In this document: positions 51,396 to 61,200 of the stretch, in pieces
Layout of the letters: each line of letters opens with the position of its first letter
How positions within the stretch are numbered: the stretch's first letter is position 1
Source of the DNA: Caprimulgus europaeus
Taxonomy: Eukaryota > Chordata > Aves > Caprimulgiformes > Caprimulgidae
Length of the DNA: 64,000 nt
Direction: 5' to 3'
Assembly: GCA_907165065.1 (NCBI GenBank)
Contig: OU015530.1
Coordinates: 48,779,465 to 48,843,464, forward strand
Notes under the pieces: model-generated
Seen by the model: the letters and a program-made list of their open reading frames with translations, nothing else
Told to the model about the DNA's origin: nothing
Databases searched by the model: none
Position numbers and translations under genes: made by a program

Positions 51396-54300
51396 TGAAT
51401 CATCATGCAGAGCATGGAGACACTCTTCATGGAGGAGAATGACAGCAGGAGCTAGAGCCACTCTGGATCCTTAGCAGAACTTTGTAACACAATTTTTGGT
51501 TCTCACTGCACTGCCCAAGCTGCTCTGTTACACTGAATCAATGACCAGTGTTTCCTCCACGGCCACGCTTTGTAGAGTGTGATGCTTCTTGATGAAGAAT
51601 AATATGGCAAGGCAAAACTTGATCCATCCACTCGATGTCATAGCTGACATATGATGCACATGAGCAATCATGTTTCCGTGAAGGTTTCCCTTACTTTGTT
51701 TCTCTTCCATCCTCCCTGTTTTCCATCTCTGTCTGTAGGGCCACAGCACAGAAAGGAAAAACTGCAAAATGTGCTATTGCTTAACTATTCATTGGATGCA
51801 GTTAAAAAAAAAATCCTGCAAAGAGTGAGCTGGATGGTATTACAGACACATCAGGAATAAAAATAGTTAGGGCAAGTTGTTGCCTATATTACTGTTCTGG
51901 AACGTAAACATCACAAGCAATGAGGAAAGATTTTTCCAGTAGGAAAAATTAAGCTGTTCAGCTTGAAACAGGCAGTGCAAACTAGGAAGCAGGATTCTCT
52001 ATTTTCAACATAGTAATAGGTTTTACAGCAGTGACAGTTGCTGATTCAAAGCAATATCCCACCACTAACATCCAAGTTTCCTGGGGTGGGAGGGGTTGAT
52101 TGTTCTGTTTGATTTTTAACATACAGCACTAGTATTTCATAACATTGTCATCTTCACCACTGCAAGATGATCAAATCTTTTTGTCTCAGTTTGATCCAGG
52201 CACTTAAGCCAACTATTCTTTTTGTATTATAAAGGGAATGAAAAAAACAGAGGAAAACTACAGGTACGCCTCTACTTTGGGAAATCTGACTTATGTTGGT
52301 TTTTATCTGCTAAAATTAAAGTGTAGTTGGCTGCAAGACTACTTGGCAGGGGACTTGTGAGGGCTTTCAGGTCTGAAGCTCTGCTTCAGATGTTGATTGT
52401 CACCTGCTACCCTTTTGGCAAAAAATATACATGGAACTTGGATTTTAAGCTAAGAAGGCTTGACGGAATTGAAATAACAGTAAATTTGCTTGTATGTGTA
52501 GCTCCATTGAAGCTTCAGAAAACTATTTAAAGACTCCTGCCACTGCAGGGGTTACATTTCCAGTGTATTTTAATTCCAATGAGGTTCATGTGGCTCTTAA
52601 AATAGAAATACTTGTTTTTCTTCTTTAGTTCAACAGTGAACTCTCTAGTTGGATTACTGCTGCTAACATGGACACTGATAAGAGAGTTTTCAGGCAATGT
52701 TAAGGCCCAGAGTTTTAGCTTTTCTCCTAAAATGGACTAATCGGGATACAAAAACTGTCTAGGTTTTTGAAAATGTCAATGAAAACACTAATACTTTTGA
52801 AATAAAACCTGTTTCTGCCATGCTGGATACTCAGAGTATCACACAAGTGCATGAGAACTGCATACTGACTTACATCACTTTGTGTTCTAGGACGAGGGCA
52901 TAATTTGCTTAGAAAGCCAAAATGCATTTATTTTTAGACACATGACTGCTCATAACATAAAGGAAGGTAATTTCAAATTGTTTTCCTAATTATAAAGGAA
53001 AGGATTATTTTGCTTCATAAAATAGCACTTTCCTACAAAATTTTCATGTATTGTGATATATAATACTGAATTACTTGTATTTCTAAGACAAATATTTGAA
53101 CACCTTTGAATCCGGGTCTGTGGATTTTGAATGCTAATATTTAGCATAGTATTTGTTTTAATATTTTGCAGTTTATTTACATTAATATGCATTTGTAGGA
53201 TTATAAATACATGATGTTATTACATTTACAATAATGTGAGACATGTGAGGATAAAACACCATAATAAAATGTATGTTGTGACTTTTGCTATAAATAGCAT
53301 TTTTTGTTTTACTTTCTTGTGCACAGTCTTCACTTTTAGTCTGCTCTGGAGTTTTGTGTAGGTTGGCTGCAGACATCACTGTTGTCCTCAGGTTTTTAAC
53401 TAGTTTTTTTCAGTGCTGATATAGCAAATTTGGGAGCAGAGCTGATGCAGTGGGAATGTGCACTGTACATAGATAATACAGGTAATACAAACTAATTCAC
53501 TGGCCATTGCTGCTTCTTTCCTCTGCACTGAAATAAAAAGAAATCTGGCTAAATTAGTTGATCACAGAATGACCTTGATCTGTTGTCGTGGTGGACCCAT
53601 CAGAAATGAAAGGAAGTAATAGGATTGCTATAGCCTGAGTACTTGCTGTAAAGAAATAGTAGTTTTAATTACATTATGCAAAGCATGGCTGGGACCCTGC
53701 TGGAATATTGCATGCACCTCCATGAAGAAAAATACAGGCACCTAACAGGGAAAAAAAGAGTCTAAAAGGTTCATCTTCTTTAACTAAGAGAGGCAAAGTC
53801 TGGGAGTGAATATCATGGTTTTGGAAATATAACAGAGCTGAGAAAAAGCAAAGTGCTATAAGTGCTACTTAATCTAATTGGCAAGGCAGATAATGGATCC
53901 AGACTGTCTAGGAATACAGGTAGGCTGGAAGTCAGGATGAGTTTTATCCATCCAAGCAGAGTGGTCTGGAACAACTTTCCAGTATAATAAATATGGCAAA
54001 AGCCATGTGTAATTTAAATCTTGATCACTTTAAAAAAAAAAAAAATCATTGTGTAGTCTGAGGTCAGCTAATGATGTTTTATACAAAGATATCAATCTTG
54101 AAAATGTCAGTTGAGGCTGTTACACAACTGTAATTGCAGACAACGTTTACTAAAAGTTTTTGAGTTAGAAGAAGCATCACTGTTTTATCGCAGGCTCAGA
54201 AAGCCTGTTCTGCCCAGTGATGAGGAGAAAATGAAATGTTACCACAAGATAAATTACTTAAGAATAGTAAATACATATCAGAATGTAGAAGCTTTGGTAC

Positions 54301-55699
54301 AATCCTACAGCTACACGTATTTATAGTATCACAGGATTCATAAACACTTTGTGTTAATTTGTTCAGCTACTGAGGCAGTTAGTCCATGTATAATTTAATT
54401 TGTGATTTGAAAACCTTTGCCAAACAAATACTTCTGAAATGATTCGTGTTACTACAAGTCTCTAGGATTTCTCTTCCGTTTGTGGAATACTAGCTTCTAA
54501 GTATAATACATAAATCCTTTTTTCTAACACTACTTTTTATGCTCTGTATCCAAATGTGTAACACTGATGATATATTTTTAAAATTTCCCTTTTATGCCAA
54601 GATATATCTGACATGAAGATGTATGGAATGTACAAAATAAGTTGAAATTAGGGTCTCTGACAGATGGTTGATGCCATAATCCACTGAAACCACATGAAGA
54701 CATCAGCAATCCAACTTATCAATGGCACAAGAGGCATTTTTTGGCAGGTTGAAAAGGCCTCTGATTAGTGCCTCATCAACGATTTCAAGTGAAAGGATGA
54801 AGTCTATTAGTGAACATATCTATTCTGTGAAAAAGAGTATTGCAAATACTGTAAAAAAAAAACCCCTTATGATTTGAATATTATCCTGAGCAATAAGTAC
54901 CCAGGTATCTGGTCTCAGGTTACAAAATATTCATGTACACATACTGGGATGGTCCGAAACAACAAACAACATTTCATTTATACAAGTAATTTTAAAGGAG
55001 TAATGGAGAATAGTGCAGTCAAAACTGCAATTATCAATAGATTTGTAAAAGCAGAAAGTTCTGCTGCAAAAGAAGTGATTGAATACTGCTATGGTGAAGA
55101 GGAGAAATTATTGTGTGGCTTCATGCAATTGACTCACCTGCTTTTCTACTCCTGAGAATCAAAGATACTGGCCCAGCCAGTCAGCAAAGATACCAGCCAG
55201 AGCACTTCATTATTTACTGGAAATAGATTAGAGAACAGGTTTCTAGAGCTTTCTCTGTTTTCTGGCTGGTGTGGAGCTGGATAGCTGAGAAAGTAACTCA
55301 GAGACCCATGAGAAGCAGCTGAGCACAAACAGCAAAAAGGCTGCGACTGGCAGAGCTGAGGCAGGGAAACGCGGCACGCAAAGGAGGGGACTTGGGGCTG
55401 CAATTGCCCTGGGTGACACCAGCTCTGCACTCCACCAAGTATCAGAGCATGTACATGATATGAAACCAGGTGGAGGCAAGCTCAAAGTCACATTTTTTTC
55501 TTGGTTTATACCCTGCTGACATTGTGATTATTTTTAGCATAAATTACTTTGCACTTTCCTTTTAACCCTTAACAGAGATTTAATGCCTGGAGAAGCAAGC
55601 AGCATGGTACAGTTTTCTCATGGTTCAGGCACTCCACAGTTTAGGTGTTTTAGGACATACAATTTATTTCTTCTGATTCTTCCAACATCCTTGTTTAAG
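51396..55699. other. non-coding DNA, no gene recognised
   Basis: AT-rich. A 14-base A run lies at 54032-54045. Open frames at 54111-54326 (71 codons) and 54874-55155 (93 codons) lack an ATG at their left ends and match no family I know. The stretch at 55.3-55.43 kb is locally GC-richer with a few CpG sites. Confidence 0.45.
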
Positions 55700-56703
55700 T
55701 TGGAGACACGTGGGTGTGATGGATGGACCACTTGGTGGATAAGGAACTGTCTGGGTGGTCACAATCAAAGAGTTGTGGTCAACAGCTCAATGTCCGAGTG
55801 GAAACCACTGACCAGTGGTGTCCCTCAGGGGTCAGTACTGGGGCCGGTGCTGTTCAAAACCTTTGTAAGTGACATGGACAGTGGGATTGAGTGCACCCTC
55901 AGCAAGTTTGCTGATGACACCAAGCTGTGTTGTGCAGTTGACACGCTGGAGGGATGGGATGCCACCCAGAGGGACCTTGACAAGCTTGAGAGGTGGGCCT
56001 GTGCCAACTTCATGAAGTTCAACAAGGCCAAATGCAAAGTCCTGCACCTGGGTTGGGACAATCCTAAGCACAAATACAGGCTGGGCAATGAGTGGCTTGA
56101 GACCAGCTCTGAAGAGAAGGACTTGGTGGTGGTGGTAGACAAGAAGCTCAACATGAGCCGGCAATGTTCGCTTGCAGCCCAGAAGGCCAACTGTATCCTG
56201 GGCTGCATCACAAGAAGCATGGCCAGCAGGTCGAGGGAGGTGATTCTCCCCCTCTACTCTGCTCTCGTAAGGCCCCACCTGGAGTGCTGTGTCCAGTTCT
56301 GGAGCCCCCAGCACAAGAAAGACATGGACCTACTGGAGTGAGTCCAGAGGTTGCCACCAGGATGATCCGAGGGCTGAAGCACCTCTCCTATGAGGACAGG
56401 CTGAGAGAGTTGGGGAGCCTGGAGAAGAGAAGGCTCCAGGGAGATCTTATAGTGGCCTTCCAGTACCTGAAGGGGTCCTACAGGAAGGCTGGGAAGGGAC
56501 TTTTGACAAGGGTAGGTAGTGACAGAACAAGGGGTAAAGGCTTTAAACTGGCAGAGGGTAGGTTTAGATAAGATATTAGGAAGGAATTCTTTCCTGTGAG
56601 GGTGGTGAGACACTGGCACAGGTTGCCTAGAGAAGCTGTGGATGCCCCCTCCCTGGAAGTGTTCAAGGCCAGGTTGGATGAGGCTTTGAGCAACCTGGTC
56701 TAG
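55700..56703 (+). pseudogene. CR1 ORF2 reverse transcriptase fragment, inactivated
   Basis: The frame from about 55700 carries the late palm and thumb part of the CR1 polymerase: [16 protein letters not shown], then the catalytic FADD at 55907-55918, then [61 protein letters not shown] and HKKDMDLLE. It is broken by CGA-to-TGA at about 56339-56341, which looks like CpG decay. One base is lost shortly after (CAGAGGTTGCCACCAGG), moving the rest ([36 protein letters not shown]) to another frame. A two-residue in-frame deletion lies before SLEKRR, and a TAA interrupts at 56569-56571. The N-terminal endonuclease and early palm are absent, so it cannot be functional. Confidence 0.95.
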
Positions 56704-56787
56704 TGGAAGGTGTCCCTGCTCATGGCAGGGGCGTTGGAACTAGATGGTCTTTAAGGTCCCTTCCAACCCAAAACATTCTATGATTCT
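55700..56787 (+). mobile_element. CR1 LINE, 5'-truncated, plus strand (longest copy here)
   Basis: About 1.09 kb of CR1. Homology starts near 55700 inside the reverse-transcriptase domain (GGATGGACCACTTGGTGGAT), passes through the rest of ORF2 to its stop TAG at 56701-56703, then the short 3' UTR (TGCTCATGGCAGGGGCGTTG, then TCTTTAAGGTCCCTTCCAAC) and the tail ATTCTATGATTCT ending at 56787. The truncation and octamer tail are typical of CR1 insertions. The 3' UTR differs from that of the neighbouring copy at 57.96 kb, so the two belong to different subfamilies. No target-site duplication was evident. Confidence 0.98.
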
Positions 56788-57940
56788 CAATATGCTGTCA
56801 AATTTTCCAAGCAGATTAGAGGATCTGGTAGGGGAAAGTCCTAGGATGAAATTCAGGACTTCTCATTCAACTTAAAGACATAGTTTTACATTGTACCACT
56901 TTGTGTGTATTTTCTGTTTATGATTATGTAAGTGAAGATTTTGTTACAGAAAGACTTCCTAAAGAAAGCAAACAACTAGTGAGTATTTTCTTGAGTGACT
57001 TAATGTGCAGTTTTTCCTTAAGTACTTAATTTTCTTTAAAAAGTGCAAGATTTTATCACCTTAGTAAAGAGGGGAAACTACAGCAAGTGTCTTAAGTGAT
57101 CAGTTTTTAGGTAGCTAGAATTAGTTACTCTAGAGTCTCATCTATTTGTGCACAGTGTGGCGCAATGTGAATTACAAATAACGTTATTAAAAATTTGCCA
57201 CCTAACTGTATGCGATTGATTCAGCACAGTGGCATTTAAACCTTTGGAGCTCACTAGGAAAATGAAGTCCTGTCAGATGCAGACAGTTCGTGCAAGGTGG
57301 GTTTGGAGGAGGGTGAGCTGAGTGGGATGCTCCTTGTCCACTTCCCCACAGGACGTATGGGGCAGATGGATGGGCTCCTGCCATGCAGGAGCCAGGGGCT
57401 TAACCCAGGGGCTGTACATCAGGTAGCTTTGTGTCCCGGTGCCCAACTCTGGTCCTGGTGGCAAAAGCAGATGTGAAAGCTCTCCAGCCTTTTAAAGACA
57501 CTGACAGTGGATGGAACTGGCCTTTTGGAGTGTGAACCCCCTGCTTCTGGGGGTTTGGAAGTTTCTGGAATGGGCATTCTGCATTATCATTTTTAATATA
57601 ACCACCTTGACTCTGCACAGGTGCCTCTCTCACCACAGAGACTTTGCCACAATCCTCTGTGCAGCTGTAGTCCCAAACCACTCTCATATATTTTGCAGTT
57701 AGAATGCTGTCTGTTCAACATAGCAAAAGTGAGTTTCTCAAATATGCTTTGCAGACAATTAAGCCTTTGACATGGTTCTGTCAATGCTTTCTGGACTGAC
57801 TGCTTTAAAACAGGTTACTTTGGCTTCTTGATGACTTTTTCTAAGCTAATTTTCACTGCATTACAGTTGCATAACAGTCTCAGATAGAAGTCTCTTTAAA
57901 ACTTTGCTGCTGCTGCTTTAATTTGAAATAAATAAATTTT
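56788..57940. other. non-coding DNA between two CR1 copies
   Basis: AT-rich left half. The right half (57.25-57.50 kb) is GC-richer and contains a perfect 9-bp stem with a 3-base loop at 57373-57393. No exon or gene recognised. Confidence 0.5.
57373..57393. repeat. GC-rich 9-bp hairpin, 3-base loop
   Basis: GGCTCCTGC (57373-57381) and GCAGGAGCC (57385-57393) are exact reverse complements around CAT. It looks like a bacterial terminator stem, but there is no T run and the setting is vertebrate, so no such role is claimed. Confidence 0.85.
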
Positions 57941-57963
57941 ATTTACATCTTTAAGATGTAAAT
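57941..57963. repeat. 23-bp palindrome at the CR1 5' junction
   Basis: ATTTACATCTT and AAGATGTAAAT are exact reverse complements separated by a single T. The palindrome ends within a base or two of where CR1 homology begins (about 57964). Its position suggests a product of the insertion event, such as snap-back filler, though an older AT-rich palindrome used as a target is also possible. Confidence 0.9.
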
Positions 57964-58257
57964 AGATGGGGCCAGGCTCTCCACAGAGGTGTCCAGTGAC
58001 AGGACAAGGGGCAATGGGTGTAAGCTGGAACACAGGAGGTTCCGCTTAAATATGAGGAGGAACTTCTTTATTGTAACAGAGCACTGGAACAGGCTGCCCA
58101 GGGAGGTTGTGGAGTCTCCTTCTCTGGAGACATTCAAGACCCGCCTGGACGCCTTCCTGTGTGATCTCATCTAGGTGTTCCTGCTCCGGCAGGGGGATTG
58201 GACTGGATGATCTTTCGAGGTCCCTTCCCATCCCTAATATTCTGTGATTCTGTGATT
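57964..58257 (+). mobile_element. CR1 LINE, 5'-truncated, plus strand (ATTCTGTG tail type)
   Basis: A 294-bp CR1 3' end. It covers the last 69 codons of ORF2, a short 3' UTR (CTCCGGCAGGGGGATTGGAC, then GGATGATCTTTCGAGGTCCC), and a tail of two ATTCTGTG octamers plus ATT ending at 58257. The tail octamer and the GGTCCCTTCC context differ from the copy ending at 56787, pointing to a separate CR1 lineage and a separate insertion. Confidence 0.97.
57965..58174 (+). pseudogene. CR1 ORF2 extreme C-terminus, frame still open
   Basis: Sixty-nine codons read without a break from the truncation point to TAG at 58172-58174. Conserved CR1 blocks are [40 protein letters not shown] and [16 protein letters not shown]. 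This is only the tail of the protein after the thumb region, with no catalytic residues and no start of its own. Openness over 69 codons suggests a relatively young or lightly mutated copy compared with the minus-strand CR1 at 33.6 kb. Confidence 0.93.
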
Positions 58258-61200
58258 AAGCTCTTTAATTTATTTGATCTTGGGGTATTCAGTTACTTTT
58301 GGGCACTGATTTGTATTTAAATTGTCTACAAGAAATGCGTTATTCAGTATTAGGATAATAACACAATAATACTCTGATTAAGGTGATAGTTTTAAATAAC
58401 AAATATAAATTTTGTCTTCAGCGTTAGGTTCCATAGGTTAATTTTCAGAAGAATATGTACTTAGCACAGCCACATTTGTTCCTTAACAAAAAAATGTTAT
58501 TAGCAAATAAAATATAAAGTGAAAGCTCTAAGTTTTTAGTTCTAAGTAGTACTGACAGAGTTTTGCATCCAAGAAGGATCATAATGTTAGATATACTAAA
58601 TCTTTACATTCTCTAATGCATGTGATTAGGCACAAATAAGCTGCTTATAATAGAATCTTATTGGAGAGCTGGGAAAGTGTTTGTCTGGATGCACAACAAC
58701 TTAAATAATTCAAGGACAGAGGAAAATGTAGTTACTTGAATAATAGATAAATCAGCAGACTGTAAGGAAGAGATCTAAAATAAAACTAGTTATCTGAAAA
58801 AGAGATAGTTTTGATGACTCAGAGGTTGTCTATCTTCAGAAATTAAGTGAAATAGCTGTCTCAGAAAATAGTGGCCACTTGAGGATTTAAAATGTAACAG
58901 TTATTCTAGCTATTTCACCATGTTTTCAAATGTAAACAAGTCTTGACTACTGATGTATTTATGACTTTTGTTGCTGGTGTTTATTTTAAGTTGATGTTTG
59001 CAGAAGTTGAATGACTTAAATGATTAATAGTAAAGTCAGAGATTGGTAACTGCAGCCATCCCAATGTTTCTATGTAGTCCATTTATCTGTTAGCACTGTG
59101 CTTTCCACAGTGGAGCTGTCAGCATGGGAGACTAGAAGAGTATTCTTGTTATAATGAAGGTAGAAGAAAATAATTATCTTTTTCCATCAGAGACATTACT
59201 AGTAGAGGTCTAATTTAATTATGCATGCTAACATAGCTGAATAAAGTTGCCACTATATAACAAGCTATCTGATAATGGAGAAAGATTTTATATATTCTTC
59301 AATGTGTGGCTGGATACCAGACCAGGGACCTACAGCACTAGGTTGTCTGTTATGCTCTTACTTAGCGTAGTTGATATTAAAGGAAATACTGGGAAGTGTA
59401 GGCTTGAACATGAGAAAATTGAGAGTGAAGGATTTTTTGGATTCTCCATCCAATAAAATTAAATCCCAGTTCTTAGAGTTATTATTCTTTCTGCCAGAAG
59501 GGGACATGTAAAATCAGACTTATCTGCAAAAAAAAGCTTCCGCTGACAGGTAAAAGCCCAAAGTATTTGGGTTTTGAAGGCTGGAAAACTTGACTGCATA
59601 TTTTCATAAGTACCTCCACACCTTGCATCCCCCCACACCTTGCATCCCCCCCACAGCCCAGCAATTAGTACAGTGATGCATATTATTTATTTTCTACTTT
59701 AGTGAAGCAATCCAAATTGTTCTCTTTTCTAGGTTTATCTTGAATAACTCATTATTCTTGATAGAGTTTTGTAGATATATTTACTGAAACTTTAAACAGG
59801 TAGCCCAATAGTGATTCTTGTGGGACATCACCAGCCAATTTCTCTCTCCTTAATGAATTACTTATAATTTTTCATTTTTAGTAGCTCACAAACCAGCTTT
59901 TCATTGGGTTAACTATATTGTTGTCTAAGCCAAATTGATTTAATTTTCTCCCTAGACTATAAAATATGCCTCCTATCAAGCTCCTGTCTCAAATACAAGT
60001 ATAGCCATGGCACTCCCTCACTTTGGTTTTCTGCCTAAAAACTATCAAGCTTCTCCAGCCAGCTTTATTTTTAGTATTTCCATGTAGTTTTGTTTCCATG
60101 ACAACAGTCCCATCTATGAACTAGATAGTGACAGCCCATCATCTGTCACACAGGGACTACAAGGGCTCTGGGACACCTCATGACATTTCTGAGCCTCACC
60201 TAGATGTTCACTCAGGCTGTGAGAGTGGGCTCAAGGGCTGCTCTCCCCTAAGTCCTCTGAAAGAAGGGACGAGTATAAACAAAAAGCAGCATTGGCTATG
60301 GCCCATGGTCCACCTATCAAGCCCATATGGACAGTAAATGGTTCCACTGAAACAGGCACAAAAAGTCATTCTCACCAAACATGGGGAAAGCAGTGAGGGA
60401 ATTAGAGTTGGGAATATCAGGGACACAACCTACTCACCCGGCTCATACCACCCAGCAGGTTGCTGCTGCCAGGAGCTAAGGGATCCCCTGGGGATAGGAC
60501 ACATCCCATAGCAAGGCAGGTTGTGTTAGTTCTGCTGCAATCCAAAGTAATCTCATGGTGTGGTGTCTATTTCAAGATGATCTGAAACTTTACCTGAAAA
60601 TGAGGATGCATGATGCTGCTGGATGATTTTAACTTGGTCTTTCTAGGAATTCTGGTTTGGTTTGAGATAAAGCAAAGGTTCCTTCATGTGATTTTATGCA
60701 TTTGGATAAAACAATGAATACATCTGCGGTACGTTTGCTGCATGATTGATAAAATACAAAAAATTGTCACTCTATAGTAAGGGAGGATTTGTTTATCAGA
60801 TTAGTAAAAAATAATTTAAAATGGTATTCTAGGATATTTTCTGAGTTTCAAATCTGACTCAGTCTTTCTGACAAAGTCTTTTAAAAATCAACCAAGAATT
60901 GCATGAATGACATTCAAAGTGTGCTTTACGTGTATTGAAGCATGTTACAAGTTTCTATGTAAACTGATTAGATATAATGAAATACCTGTCCTGTAAAATG
61001 GCTTGTTTTCTTCATTGAAACAACTTCAAATTTTCCCTTTACCTGTCCCATCAACATAATTCTAACAATGTCAAACAGATACTGAAATGAAATTTAAAAT
61101 AAGCATAATATCAATAAATAAATAAAAAAAATATAAGATGTTTTTAAAATAGCTTGAAAATCTCCTGGTATATCACCCAAGGAAGAATGAAGGGAGATTT

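Noticed and set aside
51326-51400. T17-CCAG as a splice acceptor
   Set aside because: The following sequence matches a MIR-like block and shows no sustained coding frame.
54111-55155. Two open frames of 71 and 93 codons with protein-like composition
   Set aside because: Their left ends lack ATG, no convincing exon boundaries were found, and no family was recognised.
55825-56619. Minus-strand open frames of 121-160 codons opposite the CR1 copy
   Set aside because: They are antisense shadows of the CR1 ORF2 sequence.
57373-57393. GC-rich hairpin resembling an intrinsic terminator
   Set aside because: No following T run, and the genome is a vertebrate, where this terminator type does not apply.
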